Shown: positions 53,601 to 63,722, counted from the first letter of the stretch. The stretch is DNA of 64,000 bases from Lutibacter sp. A80 (GCF_022429645.1 NZ_CP092480.1:1904501-1968500), one strand, 5' to 3'. A program made the numbers and translations. Notes: generated by a model from the letters alone, not told the origin.

Positions 53601-54842
53601 TTACGAAACTGCTTTCAACTTTTTTAAGGTTGATTTTCTAATTTTATTTTCAGCATATTTTTCAGTTACTTTAAGCTCTGTAGCATCTGTACCAGGAAGC
53701 TCAAACATAGCGTCTGTTAAAATAGCTTCACAAAGCGAACGTAAACCACGTGCTCCTAACTTATACTCAACAGCCTTACCTACAACATATTGTAATGCTT
53801 TTTCATCAATAGAAAAATCGATACCATCCATTTTAAACAACTTTTGATATTGTTTAATAATTGAATTTTTAGGTTCCGTTAAAATTGACCTTAAAGTTTC
53901 TGCATCTAAAGGATTCATATAAGTTAGTGCAGGTAAACGACCTATTATTTCTGGAATTAAACCAAATGATTTTAAATCGCTTGGAATTATATATTGCAAT
54001 AAATTATCCTCATCTACTTTATCTACTTTTATAGATGCACTATACCCTACTGCTTGTCTGTTTAAACGTTTTCCAATTAATTTGTCAATTCCTGAAAAAG
54101 CACCTCCTGCAATAAAAAGTATATCTTTAGTATTTACTTCAATAAACTTTTGATCTGGATGTTTTCTACCTCCTTTTGGTGGCACATTTACAACAGCTCC
54201 TTCTAATAATTTTAACAATGCTTGTTGTACACCTTCACCAGAAACATCTCTTGTTATTGATGGATTATCGCCTTTTCTGGCAATTTTATCAATTTCATCA
54301 ATAAAAACTATACCGCGTTGTGCTTTAGTTACATCGTAATCTGCAGCTTGTAATAAACGTGTTAAAATGGTTTCTACATCTTCACCTACATAACCAGCTT
54401 CTGTTAAAACTGTAGCATCTACAATACAAAAAGGCACATTTAACATTCTTGCAATTGTACGCGCAATTAATGTTTTACCAGTTCCGGTTTCACCTACTAA
54501 AACAATATTACTTTTTTCAATTTCAATAGCGTCTTCGTCTTTTGTATTTGGTTGTAATAATCTTTTATAATGATTATAAACAGCCACAGCCATTACACGC
54601 TTAGCTTGATCTTGACCAATCATATATTGGTCTATAAATTCCTTTATTTCTAAAGGTTTTTTTAAAATCAATTCAGAATTAAGAGAATTAGAAGAGTTTT
54701 CAGCCATTTCTTCCATTACAATCCCATGAGCTTGTTCAATGCATTTATCACAAATATGTGCATCTAAACCCGCTATCAACAAATCCGTTTCTGGCTTTTT
54801 TCTACCACAAAACGAACACTCTAAAACTTCATCTTTTGCCAT
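53601..54842 (-). CDS. clpX: ATP-dependent Clp protease ATP-binding subunit ClpX
   Basis: This 413-residue protein has an N-terminal zinc-binding domain (CSFCGRK, CDKC), Walker A GETGTGKT, Walker [10 protein letters not shown] and the C-terminal AAA+ lid with ARGLRSLCE. It unfolds tagged proteins and feeds them to ClpP. It lies 17 bases after clpP, as in most bacteria. Confidence 0.97.
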   Translation of the reverse strand: MAKDEVLECSFCGRKKPETDLLIAGLDAHICDKCIEQAHGIVMEEMAENSSNSLNSELILKKPLEIKEFIDQYMIGQDQAKRVMAVAVYNHYKRLLQPNTKDEDAIEIEKSNIVLVGETGTGKTLIARTIARMLNVPFCIVDATVLTEAGYVGEDVETILTRLLQAADYDVTKAQRGIVFIDEIDKIARKGDNPSITRDVSGEGVQQALLKLLEGAVVNVPPKGGRKHPDQKFIEVNTKDILFIAGGAFSGIDKLIGKRLNRQAVGYSASIKVDKVDEDNLLQYIIPSDLKSFGLIPEIIGRLPALTYMNPLDAETLRSILTEPKNSIIKQYQKLFKMDGIDFSIDEKALQYVVGKAVEYKLGARGLRSLCEAILTDAMFELPGTDATELKVTEKYAENKIRKSTLKKLKAVS

Positions 54843-54859
54843 ACTTTATATTCGTATTT

Positions 54860-55519
54860 TTACTTTCTTTCTAAAATTTCATCAATCATTCCATACGCTT
54901 TAGCTTCATCAGCTTTCATCCAATAATCTCTATCAGAATCGTGGTGAACTTTTTCAATAGTTTGTCCAGAATGCTTTGAAATTATTTGATACAATTCGTC
55001 TTTTAATTTTAAAATTTCACGTGCTGTAATTTCAATATCACTTGCTTGACCTTGCGCTCCACCTAAAGGTTGATGAATCATAACACGAGAATGTGGTAAA
55101 GCCGAACGTTTTCCTTTTTCTCCAGCACACATTAAAACTGCTCCCATAGAAGCTGCCATTCCAGTACAAATTGTAGCTACTTCTGGTTTTATAAATTGCA
55201 TAGTATCGTAAATTCCTAAGCCAGCATAAACTCCACCACCTGGAGAATTTATGTAAATTGAGATATCTTTTGAATTATCTACACTTTCTAAAAATAATAA
55301 TTGTGCTTGTATAATATTTGCAACATTATCATCTATTCCAGTACCTAAAAATATAATTCTATCCATCATTAAACGAGAAAACACATCCATTTGTGCTACG
55401 TTTAACTGTCGTTCTTCAATAATATAAGGTGTTACACTACTAACAATCTTATCGTAATATGTGCTACTAATACCTTGTTCTTTAGTCGCAAACTTTTTAA
55501 ATTCTTTTCCGTAATCCAT
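54860..55519 (-). CDS. clpP: ATP-dependent Clp protease proteolytic subunit ClpP
   Basis: This 219-residue serine protease has catalytic Ser 124 in [10 protein letters not shown] and His 149 in [10 protein letters not shown]; the handle region and [11 protein letters not shown] are conserved. It forms the proteolytic barrel for ClpX. First gene of the clpP-clpX(-dnaG) run. Confidence 0.97.
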   Translation of the reverse strand: MDYGKEFKKFATKEQGISSTYYDKIVSSVTPYIIEERQLNVAQMDVFSRLMMDRIIFLGTGIDDNVANIIQAQLLFLESVDNSKDISIYINSPGGGVYAGLGIYDTMQFIKPEVATICTGMAASMGAVLMCAGEKGKRSALPHSRVMIHQPLGGAQGQASDIEITAREILKLKDELYQIISKHSGQTIEKVHHDSDRDYWMKADEAKAYGMIDEILERK

Positions 55520-55845
55520 TTTATAGTTTTATAAAATTATGGGGGTAAAGATAAGAAGTATTCATGAAACATGAAGCCTCTGACTCAAATAGTAAATTTT
55601 GAACGACTTTATATAACAGTATTTTAACAGAAAATGATTATTTTTATTAAGTTTATCTCATAAAAACAATCACCTATTGAAATTACAAAACTACTTCCGG
55701 TTTTAAAAATTATACACCTTTACAACATTAGATTAAAAGTTTATTTTTACAATTATTAACCTAACTGTTTAAACTTTCAACATCATTTTTATTTAAAATG
55801 GTATTGTTTTTAAGTATATTTGAACTTCAAAAAATAAACACCCAC
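55520..55845. other. Divergent promoter region between clpP and the M1 peptidase
   Basis: These are 326 bases without a gene. They hold a possible clpP promoter box (TAGTTTTG, 55693-55686), an inverted repeat TTCATG-AAA-CATGAA (55561-55575) close to clpP, and a TAnnTTTG box for the M1 peptidase at 55815-55822 (TATATTTG). Confidence 0.5.
55815..55822 (+). promoter_or_regulatory. Promoter -7 box of the M1 peptidase gene
   Basis: TATATTTG lies inside the reading frame that opens at 55798, which means the Met at 55798 cannot be the start of a transcript made here. The ATG at 55846 is 24 bases downstream. Confidence 0.55.
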
Positions 55846-57444
55846 ATGAAATTTATTATTAAAATTAGTTTTCTTTTTTTCGGATTCTGTAATATACTTT
55901 TTGCACAAACAAACAATGCACAATATAATAATATAGATGTGCAACATTATAAATTAACACTATCCGTTAATGATTCTACCGATGTAATAGACGCAGAAAT
56001 GGAAGTTTCTATAAAATTTAAAAGATCTTTAGATTTATTTGAATTGGACTTAATTACAAAAGACTCTACAGGAATTGGAATGCAAGTAGATAGCGTCTAT
56101 CAAAATAACATTGTTGTAGACTTTAGTCAGAAAAACAACAAACTGGCAATTGAAGCAAAACATGTATTTCCTCGTTTACCATATACTTACACAATTAAAT
56201 ATAGTGGAATACCTAAAGATGGTTTAATTATTTCTGAAAACATGTATGGAGATCGTACTTTTTTTGGTGATAATTGGCCAAATAGAGCGCATAATTGGTT
56301 TCCTTGTGTAGATCATCCTTCAGACAAAGCAACAATTGAATATTTTATTAAAGCACCAAACCATTACCAAGTAATAGCCAATGGCTACCAAGTTGAAGAA
56401 ACAAATTTAACCGAGAATTTAAAACAATATCATTACAAAACTAAGGTTCCTTTACCAACAAAAGTAATGGTAATTGGCATTGCTAAATTTGCAGTTCAAA
56501 ACACTGGTATTACACACAATATTCCTGTTTCTACTTGGGTATATCCACAAACAAAAGCAGCTGGTTTTAACGATTTTGCTATTGCTAAAGACATTTTAGA
56601 TTTCTTTATTGAAAAAATTGGCGATTATCCATTTCAAAAATTAGCAAACGTGCAATCTAAAACACGTTATGGAGGTATGGAAAATGCCGGTAATATATTT
56701 TATTTTGAAAAATCTGTAACCGGAAACCAAGAACATAAAGATTTAATAGCACACGAAATTGCACACCAATGGTTTGGAAATTCTGCAACAGAAATTGAAT
56801 GGTCTCACTTATGGTTAAGTGAAGGTTTTGCAACCTACTTTACTAATTTATATATTTTAGAAGCCGATGGTGAAACTGCATTTAAAAAACGTTTAACTGA
56901 AGAACGCGAAAAAGTTTTAAACTTTTATAAAATGCAACAAACACCTATTATTGACACTAAAACAACTGATTATTTAAAATTATTAAATCCGAACTCATAT
57001 CAAAAAGGAGCTTGGGTTTTACATATGTTAAAAGCTACAGTTGGTGAAGAAAACTTTTGGAAAGGAATTAAAACCTATTACAATTTTTATAAATTTAAAA
57101 ACGCTTCTTCAAACGATTTTAAAAATGTAATGGCTCAAGTTTCTGGAAAAAATTTAGATGTATTTTTCACACAATGGCTTCAAAAAACAGGGCAACCAAA
57201 AATAAAAGCATCTTGGATTCACGGTGGCGATAAATTAAGAATTATGGTAGAACAACTTCAAGAAACTACTTTTGAATTCCCGTTAGATCTTGAAATTATT
57301 TATTCCGATGGAACTTCAGAAATTAAAACCGTTGAAGTTACTACTCAAAAAGAACCTTTTGTAGTTACAACAAAAGCCTTAGACGTAAAAGAAATTAAAT
57401 ACGACCCCAACGTAAATTTATTGTTTGAAATGGATAATGAATAG
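55846..57444 (+). CDS. M1 family metallopeptidase (aminopeptidase)
   Basis: This is a 532-residue protein when read from 55846, where a signal peptide begins (MKFIIKISFLFFGFCNILFAQ). An upstream Met at 55798 would add 16 residues in front of it and is rejected. The M1 zinc site is complete: HEIAHQWFG with the third ligand Glu in LSEGFATYF, and the GxMEN-like GGMENAG exopeptidase motif precedes it. It is a periplasmic or secreted zinc aminopeptidase acting on peptide N-termini. It is shorter than full-length PepN because the C-terminal helical domain is missing, as in many bacteroidetal members. Confidence 0.9.
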   Translation: MKFIIKISFLFFGFCNILFAQTNNAQYNNIDVQHYKLTLSVNDSTDVIDAEMEVSIKFKRSLDLFELDLITKDSTGIGMQVDSVYQNNIVVDFSQKNNKLAIEAKHVFPRLPYTYTIKYSGIPKDGLIISENMYGDRTFFGDNWPNRAHNWFPCVDHPSDKATIEYFIKAPNHYQVIANGYQVEETNLTENLKQYHYKTKVPLPTKVMVIGIAKFAVQNTGITHNIPVSTWVYPQTKAAGFNDFAIAKDILDFFIEKIGDYPFQKLANVQSKTRYGGMENAGNIFYFEKSVTGNQEHKDLIAHEIAHQWFGNSATEIEWSHLWLSEGFATYFTNLYILEADGETAFKKRLTEEREKVLNFYKMQQTPIIDTKTTDYLKLLNPNSYQKGAWVLHMLKATVGEENFWKGIKTYYNFYKFKNASSNDFKNVMAQVSGKNLDVFFTQWLQKTGQPKIKASWIHGGDKLRIMVEQLQETTFEFPLDLEIIYSDGTSEIKTVEVTTQKEPFVVTTKALDVKEIKYDPNVNLLFEMDNE

Positions 57445-57557
57445 TAAATTATACATTTTACAACTACAATTCAACTTTAAAGAGGGGCAAAAATGTAAGT
57501 TTTTCAAAAGTTATAGTGAATAATAGATTGATTTACTTTAAACTATAATTTAAGACT

Positions 57558-57565
57558 TATATTTG
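57558..57565 (+). promoter_or_regulatory. Promoter -7 box of the DEAD-box helicase gene
   Basis: TATATTTG fits TAnnTTTG, 14 bases before the ATG at 57580. No matching -33 box. Confidence 0.5.
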
Positions 57566-57579
57566 CAAAAACTAAAAAA

Positions 57580-58911
57580 ATGACTTTTTCCGATTTAAAT
57601 CTAAACCGCTTTTTACTCGACGCCCTTACTGAAATGGGTTTTGAAACACCAACACCTATTCAAGAAAAAGCTTTTAATGTAATTATGAGCAGTAGAGATG
57701 TAGTTGGAATTGCACAAACCGGAACCGGAAAAACCTACGCTTATTTATTACCAATTTTAAAACAACTCACCTATTCTGAGCAAAAACATCCACGTGTTTT
57801 AATTGTAGTGCCAACTAGAGAATTGGTAGTTCAGGTAATACAAGAAATTGAAAATTTAACACCTTATATAAATGTGCGTTTTACCGGTGTTTATGGAGGT
57901 ACAAATTTAAATAAGCAAAAACAAATTGTGTATCAAGGTCAAGATATTTTAGTTGCAACTCCTGGAAGATTGTTAGATTTAGCCTTGGATGGTATTTTAA
58001 AGTTAAAGCAAATTCAGAAATTGGTAATTGATGAAGTTGATGAAATGATGAACCTAGGTTTTAGAGCGCAACTAATAACTTTATTAGATTTATTACCTAA
58101 AAAAAGACAAAATATTTTATTCTCTGCAACTTTAACTAAAGAAGTGAACGATTTACTCCACGACTTTTTTAAATCGCCTATAAAAATTGAAGTTGCAGCA
58201 AGCGGAAGTCCTTTAGATACTATTAAACAATTGGCTTATCCAGTTCCAAATTTTTATACAAAAGTCAACTTTTTAGTGCAATTACTAAAAGATAAAGAGA
58301 CTTTTAAAAAAGTATTGGTATTTGTAAAAAACAAGAAACAAGCCAATATCTTATTCGAAGAATTAGAAGGTTTAATTCCGGGTGATACAAATGTAATTCA
58401 CTCTAATAAAACCCAAAATTATCGTTTACGAGCAGTAACTAATTTTGAAAAAGGTTTTTTTAATGTGCTAATTGCAAGTGATATTATTGCGCGAGGTTTG
58501 GATTTCACAGATGTGAGTCACGTAATTAATTTTAATATTCCTGAAGAACCTGAAAATTATATGCACCGAATTGGTAGAACTGGTAGAGCGGAACAAGAAG
58601 GTACTGCTATTTCATTTTTTAATGAAGAAGAAGCTGAATATTTAGGTGAAATTGAATTGTTGATGAATACTGAAATTGATGTTGAAGATTTACCGGAAAC
58701 CATTGAAATTTCCACCAGATTGATTGATGAAGAACTACCAAAAGTTGAACCAGAAAAGAGCAGTAGAAAAAAGACAATAACAGAACCAAGTGGTGCTGCT
58801 TTTCACGAGAAAAAAGAAAAAAATAGCAAGAAAAATCTTGGCGGATCTTATAGACGCGAAATAGCAAAAAAATACAAGAAACCTAAAACTAGAGGTCAGA
58901 AACGCAAGTAA
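57580..58911 (+). CDS. DEAD-box family RNA helicase (motif II DEVD)
   Basis: This 443-residue protein has a Q motif near FETPTPIQ, Walker A AQTGTGKT (45-52), PTRELV, TPGR, motif II DEVD (151-154), SAT, and HRIGRTGR (motif VI). A basic C-terminal tail (about 390-443, KKTITEPSG, KKYKKPKTRGQKRK) probably binds RNA. It belongs to the RhlE/CsdA-like helicases used in ribosome assembly or RNA decay. The motif II Ala-to-Val change is conservative. Confidence 0.92.
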   Translation: MTFSDLNLNRFLLDALTEMGFETPTPIQEKAFNVIMSSRDVVGIAQTGTGKTYAYLLPILKQLTYSEQKHPRVLIVVPTRELVVQVIQEIENLTPYINVRFTGVYGGTNLNKQKQIVYQGQDILVATPGRLLDLALDGILKLKQIQKLVIDEVDEMMNLGFRAQLITLLDLLPKKRQNILFSATLTKEVNDLLHDFFKSPIKIEVAASGSPLDTIKQLAYPVPNFYTKVNFLVQLLKDKETFKKVLVFVKNKKQANILFEELEGLIPGDTNVIHSNKTQNYRLRAVTNFEKGFFNVLIASDIIARGLDFTDVSHVINFNIPEEPENYMHRIGRTGRAEQEGTAISFFNEEEAEYLGEIELLMNTEIDVEDLPETIEISTRLIDEELPKVEPEKSSRKKTITEPSGAAFHEKKEKNSKKNLGGSYRREIAKKYKKPKTRGQKRK

Positions 58912-58987
58912 CAATTATCATTTTTTTAGGCATTCAATTAGCAATAATTATACTAAATATTAGTACTTTTAATTCAAATTTTTAAGT

Positions 58988-60820
58988 ATGCTTTTTGAAA
59001 CCGAAAAACTAGAAGAAATACGTATTCAAATAGATTTAATTTTAGAAAAAATCTTAGAATATGAGAATAGGTATAAAAACCAAATTTTAGGTGTACATCC
59101 AAATTATACGGAAAGTGCTAAAAACTTAATTCACTACTTAGCACTTAGAAGTTTTGATAATGCTGTTTTTCAAGATAAATTAAGTAAAATTGGATTGCCA
59201 AATACATCAAGCTCAGAAAGCAGTGTTTTACACAACTTACTTGTTTATAAAACAATCATAAATCATTTATTAAACAACCATAAGACTGAAAAAACTTCTG
59301 GATTTTTAACAAAAAGTGAAAGCAAAAAATTAATAAAAAAACACGTAAATGCTTTATTTGGTAAAATAGATAGAAACCGTAACACGCGTATTTTAGTAAC
59401 CCAACCTACTCTTGCTTCAGAAGATAAAGACTTTGCAAAAAACCTTACAGCTCTAGGAATGGATGCTGCCCGTATTAATTGCGCCCACGATTCTGAACCA
59501 GTTTGGAGCAAAATTATTGCTAACACAAAACAAGCAAATCCAACTTGTAAAATATTTATGGATTTAGGTGGTCCAAAATTAAGAACTGGCAAAATGAAAC
59601 CTGGTTACAAAGTAATTCATATAAAACCAAAACGAAACACTTTAGGCCAAGTTATAGTGCCTGCAAAAGTATGGCTAGCGCCTTTTGGAATGCTTCCACC
59701 AGAAAACGCTGAAGTTGATGCTATTATTCCCGTAAATAAAAAATGGTTGCAAAAAACCCGAAAAGGCTCTTATGTTACTTTTTTAGATTCTAGAGGTAAA
59801 AAATGTAAAATCACCATTGAAAGCAAAGAAGGTTATGGAAGATGGGCTTCTTGTTCAGATTCTGCTTTTGTTACTACTGGCACACAATTAACAGTGTTTT
59901 TGGAGAAAAAATCGACTTCAGAAATACATACCGTTCACGAAATATTACCCTTAGAAGAAGTTATTTTTTTATTTGAAGGCGATACTTTAAAATTAAATAA
60001 AGCACCAATTTTAGGAGAACCTACAAAATATGATGAAGCTGGAAATTTAATTGAATATCCACATATTTCGTGCACATTACCTCAACTGTTTTCTGAAGTA
60101 AAAAAAGGCGAATTAATTTATTTTGACGATGGTAAAATTGAAGGTATTATAAAAGAAGTTGCTTCAGATTTTTTATTGGTAAAAATCACCAATGCCAAAA
60201 AAAATGGAAGTAAACTTAAAGCGGATAAAGGAATTAACCTTCCGAATAGCGACTTAGGAATTAATGGTTTAACCGAAAAAGATAAAGAAGACTTAAAGTT
60301 TGTTGCTAAAAATGCTGATGCCGTAAATTTTTCTTTTGTAAACTCTAAAAACGACGTTGAAGATCTACTAAATGAATTTAAAAAACTGAATGCTGATTTA
60401 AGTATTGTATTAAAAATTGAAACCAAAAAAGCCTTTAGAAATTTGCCAAGTATTTTATTAAAAGCAATGGAAAATTATCCAATTGGAGTTATGATTGCTC
60501 GTGGAGATTTGGCTATTGAAACGGGATGGAAAAATTTTGCAGTTATTCAAGAAGAGATAATTCATATTTGTGAAGCTGCCCATATACCCGATATTTGGGC
60601 AACTCAAGTATTGGAAAATTTAGCAAAAAAAGGAATTCCTACGAGAGCTGAAATTACTGATGCTGCAATGTCTCAACGTGTTTCTTGCGCAATGTTAAAT
60701 AAAGGCATATATATTGAAAAAGCTGTAAAAATGCTCGACAAAATTTTATGTAAAATGCAATCTATTCAAAATAAAAAGATGGCAGTATTACCTAAATTAG
60801 AATTTTCTAAAGAATTGTAG
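58988..60820 (+). CDS. Pyruvate-kinase-like protein with N-terminal extension
   Basis: This 610-residue protein has a helical extension of about 130 residues before a pyruvate-kinase barrel: ARINCAHDS (for RLNFSHG), FMDLGGPKLRTGK (for LLDTKGPEIRTG), VLKIETKKAF (catalytic Lys segment), IARGDLAIE and ATQVLENLAKKGIPTRAEITDAA. The barrel carries a large inserted B-domain (about 210-390). The usual ending DAVMLSGETA is changed to SCAMLNKGIY, and the C-terminal allosteric domain is absent. The fold is clear, but catalysis of PEP to pyruvate is uncertain. Confidence 0.8.
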   Translation: MLFETEKLEEIRIQIDLILEKILEYENRYKNQILGVHPNYTESAKNLIHYLALRSFDNAVFQDKLSKIGLPNTSSSESSVLHNLLVYKTIINHLLNNHKTEKTSGFLTKSESKKLIKKHVNALFGKIDRNRNTRILVTQPTLASEDKDFAKNLTALGMDAARINCAHDSEPVWSKIIANTKQANPTCKIFMDLGGPKLRTGKMKPGYKVIHIKPKRNTLGQVIVPAKVWLAPFGMLPPENAEVDAIIPVNKKWLQKTRKGSYVTFLDSRGKKCKITIESKEGYGRWASCSDSAFVTTGTQLTVFLEKKSTSEIHTVHEILPLEEVIFLFEGDTLKLNKAPILGEPTKYDEAGNLIEYPHISCTLPQLFSEVKKGELIYFDDGKIEGIIKEVASDFLLVKITNAKKNGSKLKADKGINLPNSDLGINGLTEKDKEDLKFVAKNADAVNFSFVNSKNDVEDLLNEFKKLNADLSIVLKIETKKAFRNLPSILLKAMENYPIGVMIARGDLAIETGWKNFAVIQEEIIHICEAAHIPDIWATQVLENLAKKGIPTRAEITDAAMSQRVSCAMLNKGIYIEKAVKMLDKILCKMQSIQNKKMAVLPKLEFSKEL

Positions 60821-60833
60821 ATTTGACATTTAA

Positions 60834-60961
60834 CGTCATTGCGAAGGAGGCACGACTGCGGCAATCTGTTTATTTGAAACTAAAAATATAATTGTATCTA
60901 TTATTTATGAGATTGCTTCGCCGTGTTTTTCATTGCATTACAAACACTTCTCGCAATGACG
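60834..60961. repeat. Palindromic MITE-like element
   Basis: The terminal inverted repeats CGTCATTGCGA (60834-60844) and TCGCAATGACG (60951-60961) enclose 106 bases. Inside is a second inverted pair, GCAATCT (60861-60867) with AGATTGC (60910-60916), flanked by imperfect CACG/CGTG arms. Base composition is richer in G+C than the surroundings. The motif resembles a dispersed non-coding repeat seen in many genomes. The ORF at 60892-61083 lies mostly in it and is not a gene. Confidence 0.75.
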
Positions 60962-61036
60962 GACAGGTTGGTTTCGTGCCTAGCAATTACGTGTCTTATA
61001 AACTTTCTAAAACGTCTTTATTAATTTTTAAGCCAC

Positions 61037-61070
61037 AAAAAAACTCCTTAAATTGCTTTAAGGAGTTTTT
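61037..61070. terminator. Bidirectional intrinsic terminator
   Basis: A 13-bp stem (61040-61052 with 61057-61069, core ACTCCTTAAA) has loop TTGC, A-run on the left and T-run on the right. It can serve both the pyruvate-kinase-like gene and trigger factor, which converge here. Confidence 0.85.
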
Positions 61071-61089
61071 AAAATTTATTTAAAATTTT

Positions 61090-62412
61090 CTATTTGTAAA
61101 CTTCTTTTACAAAGTCTTCGTAATTCATTTCTTTTACTTTGAAAGTAATTTTTTCTTTATAGAAAGCTAATAATTTTTGACTTACTAATTGTTCTTGTAA
61201 ACGTTTAGCTTCATCTTGATTACTTAATACACGTTGTACAATATCATCCAATTCTTTTTCTTCTGGATTTAATTGTCCGTATTGAGCCATTTGCGCTTTT
61301 ACAAAACCTTTAGTAAAGTCTTTTAACTCTTCAAAATCAAGTTTTATATCGTTATCTTTTAATACTTTTCCTTCAATTAATTGGTAACGTAAACCTTTTT
61401 CAGATTTTTCGTATTCTTCAGCAGCCTGTTCAGCAGAAATTGGTTTTTCACCAGCAACAGCTAACCATTTTTTCAAAAATTCTGCAGGTAAATCGAATTT
61501 AGTATTTTCTACTAAATATTCTGTTACTGCATTTAATAATTGTTGATCTGCTTGTGTTTGGAATTGCTTTTCAGCATCTTCTTTTATTTTTTCTCTAAGT
61601 TCTTCTTCAGATTTTACAACATCTGGTCCAAAAACTTTATCAAATAATTCTTGATTAACTTCAGCAAGTTCAGTTACATTAATTTCTTCAATAGTAAATG
61701 TTAATGGAATATCTAAATCGTGAATTTCATCGTGACCAACACCTAAAGCACCCATTAATTTATGCTCATCATCAAATAAACCTTTTGATTTTACTTCAAT
61801 AACATCTCCAACTTTAGCACCTATAAATTTCTTTTGATTTACTTTTCCTTTAATTGAAGCTAATTCAATTGTAGATTTTTTATCAATTCCTTTATCTTCA
61901 TTAGCAAAAGTACCTGCAATATTAACACCTTCTTCTACTACTTCTTTAGGAATAATTTTTCCAAAACGTTTTTGGATATTTTCAACTTCTTTATCTAACA
62001 ATTCATTATCTGCAACAATATTGTATTGTGTAATTTTATTTTTTGCTTCTAAATCCACATCAAATTCAGGAGCCAAACCTAATTCAAATTCGAATGAATA
62101 GTCTTCTTTATCCCAATTAAAATCTTCTTGCATTTTAGGTAATGGATTTCCTAAAATATCTAATTTTTCTTCAACTAAATAATTGTTTAAAGATTCTTGA
62201 AGTAATTTATTAACCTCATCAATCATTACAGATTTTCCATATTGTTTTTTTACCATTCCCATTGGCACATGACCTTTTCTAAATCCTGGAATGTCAGCTT
62301 TTTGACGGTAATCTTGTAAAATCTTTTCTACTTTATCTTGGTAATCAGCAGCTGAAATTTCAACCTTTACTACTGCATTTAATGCATCAACACTTTCTTT
62401 TGTAATATTCAT
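61090..62412 (-). CDS. tig: Trigger factor
   Basis: This 440-residue ribosome-bound chaperone has the N-terminal ribosome-binding domain with the signature loop GFRKGHVPM (about 43-51). A modified PPIase-like middle part follows, and then a long helical C-terminal chaperone domain (about 245-440). It shields nascent chains at the exit tunnel. The promoter upstream is a complete consensus. Confidence 0.95.
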   Translation of the reverse strand: MNITKESVDALNAVVKVEISAADYQDKVEKILQDYRQKADIPGFRKGHVPMGMVKKQYGKSVMIDEVNKLLQESLNNYLVEEKLDILGNPLPKMQEDFNWDKEDYSFEFELGLAPEFDVDLEAKNKITQYNIVADNELLDKEVENIQKRFGKIIPKEVVEEGVNIAGTFANEDKGIDKKSTIELASIKGKVNQKKFIGAKVGDVIEVKSKGLFDDEHKLMGALGVGHDEIHDLDIPLTFTIEEINVTELAEVNQELFDKVFGPDVVKSEEELREKIKEDAEKQFQTQADQQLLNAVTEYLVENTKFDLPAEFLKKWLAVAGEKPISAEQAAEEYEKSEKGLRYQLIEGKVLKDNDIKLDFEELKDFTKGFVKAQMAQYGQLNPEEKELDDIVQRVLSNQDEAKRLQEQLVSQKLLAFYKEKITFKVKEMNYEDFVKEVYK

Positions 62413-62451
62413 TTTATGTTGTTTTTATCTAAAATCATTCAAAATTGGGTG

Positions 62452-62482
62452 CAAAAGTACTACTTTTTGCTTACTTGACAAA
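62452..62482 (-). promoter_or_regulatory. Promoter of tig
   Basis: On the minus strand TTTG (62482-62479), 19 bases, TACTTTTG (62459-62452) is a full match to the flavobacterial consensus, 39 bases before the start codon. Confidence 0.75.
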
Positions 62483-62504
62483 TATTTAACCCGTTCAAAT
62501 TCAA

Positions 62505-62855
62505 CTATTTTTGTTTATCTTCTTCTAAAAAAGAGTACAATACCGATTGGAATATTGATAATAGCACACTAAATAATAATGCTATCCAAAATCCTGAAAC
62601 CGAAAATCCGCTTACAAAATAATCTGCTAGTAAAATAATTACTGCATTTATTACCAATAAAAAGAGTCCGAGTGTTACAATGGTAGCGGGTAATGTAAAA
62701 AATATTAATAATGGTTTTACTGTTACGCGTAATAATCCTAAAACTACAGCTACTACTATTGCACTTGTATATCCTTGTATTTGAACGCCTGGTAAAAAGC
62801 TTGCTAAAACTACAACAGCAATTGCAGTTAAAAGTATTCTTAAAATTAATTTCAT
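62505..62855 (-). CDS. Small four-helix membrane protein (phage holin family 4-like)
   Basis: This 116-residue protein has four hydrophobic helices. The family pattern YTSAIVVAVVLGLLRVTVKPLLIFFTLPATIVTLGLFLLVINA matches the DUF/holin superfamily IV proteins, which are common chromosomal genes. No other phage gene is near, so a lysis role is not supported. It lies between tig and the hydrolase. Confidence 0.85.
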   Translation of the reverse strand: MKLILRILLTAIAVVVLASFLPGVQIQGYTSAIVVAVVLGLLRVTVKPLLIFFTLPATIVTLGLFLLVINAVIILLADYFVSGFSVSGFWIALLFSVLLSIFQSVLYSFLEEDKQK

Positions 62856-62913
62856 ATTTATAACTATTTTATAATGAACTATAAATTTAACTATAATTGT
62901 GCCAATTACTGAA

Positions 62914-63681
62914 TTAGCTTAAAAAGCTGACAACTTCACTATAAAATTGCTTAGGATTTTCTGCGTGTAGCCAATGTCCTGCATTTTTGACAGTTACAAT
63001 TTTTGAATTTGGAAAATGAGCTTCAATTAAACCTACTTCATTTTCGGTAATATAATCAGATTTTTCTCCTTTTAAAAATAAGGTTTCACCTTCAAAATGT
63101 GTAAATGATGGTAAAGCAGCGCCAACTTCATCGTTATTTTCAGTTAAACTATGTAAATTAAACCTAAAACCCAATTGATCTTTTGTTTTACGATGAACAT
63201 TTTTAAGCATAAATTGAAGAATTCCAGTATCTTGAATATATATTTTCAAAACATCTTCTACTTCTTTTCTTGTATTTTGAATTTCAAAATTTACAGCATT
63301 TAATGCAGCCAAAATAGGTTGATGATGCGGCTTATAATATCTTGGACTTATATCTGCAACTATTAATTTACTTACAAAATCTGGGTAAGTAACCGCAAAA
63401 AGCATTGCTACCTTCCCTCCCATTGAATGGCCTAATAAACAAACTTTATCTAAATTAAAATGTTGAATATAGTTGTACAAATCTTCTACCAACAACTCAT
63501 AATCAAAATCATCCGTATGAAAACTTCTTCCATGATTACGTTGATCTATTAAATGAACTTCATAATCTTTAGAAAACAAATTTGCCAAAGATTTCCAGTT
63601 GTCACCCATTCCAAAATACCCATGCAAAATAAGTAAAGGAGTTCCTTCTCCTAATATTTTTGAATGTAATATCATGTTCAT
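62914..63681 (-). CDS. Alpha/beta-hydrolase (YbfF-like esterase)
   Basis: This 255-residue protein has the oxyanion segment LHGYFGMGDNWKSL, DQRNHGRS, nucleophile elbow LLGHSMGGKVAM and catalytic His in NAGHWLHAENP. It is probably a cytoplasmic carboxyl- or thio-esterase. It follows pdxJ after 41 bases in the same direction, so the two may be co-transcribed. A second Met two codons in (MNM) is an alternative start. Confidence 0.9.
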   Translation of the reverse strand: MNMILHSKILGEGTPLLILHGYFGMGDNWKSLANLFSKDYEVHLIDQRNHGRSFHTDDFDYELLVEDLYNYIQHFNLDKVCLLGHSMGGKVAMLFAVTYPDFVSKLIVADISPRYYKPHHQPILAALNAVNFEIQNTRKEVEDVLKIYIQDTGILQFMLKNVHRKTKDQLGFRFNLHSLTENNDEVGAALPSFTHFEGETLFLKGEKSDYITENEVGLIEAHFPNSKIVTVKNAGHWLHAENPKQFYSEVVSFLS

Positions 63682-63722
63682 TTTTCGTTTTTAATTATTA
63701 ACTTTTAAATTAACGCCTGCCT

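Noticed and set aside
60892-61083. 63-codon ORF after the pyruvate-kinase-like gene
   Set aside because: It is formed by the palindromic repeat element and the bidirectional terminator.
62505-62855. Possible prophage remnant because of the holin-family protein
   Set aside because: The family name is historical; there are no endolysin, capsid or integrase genes nearby, and the neighbours are housekeeping genes.
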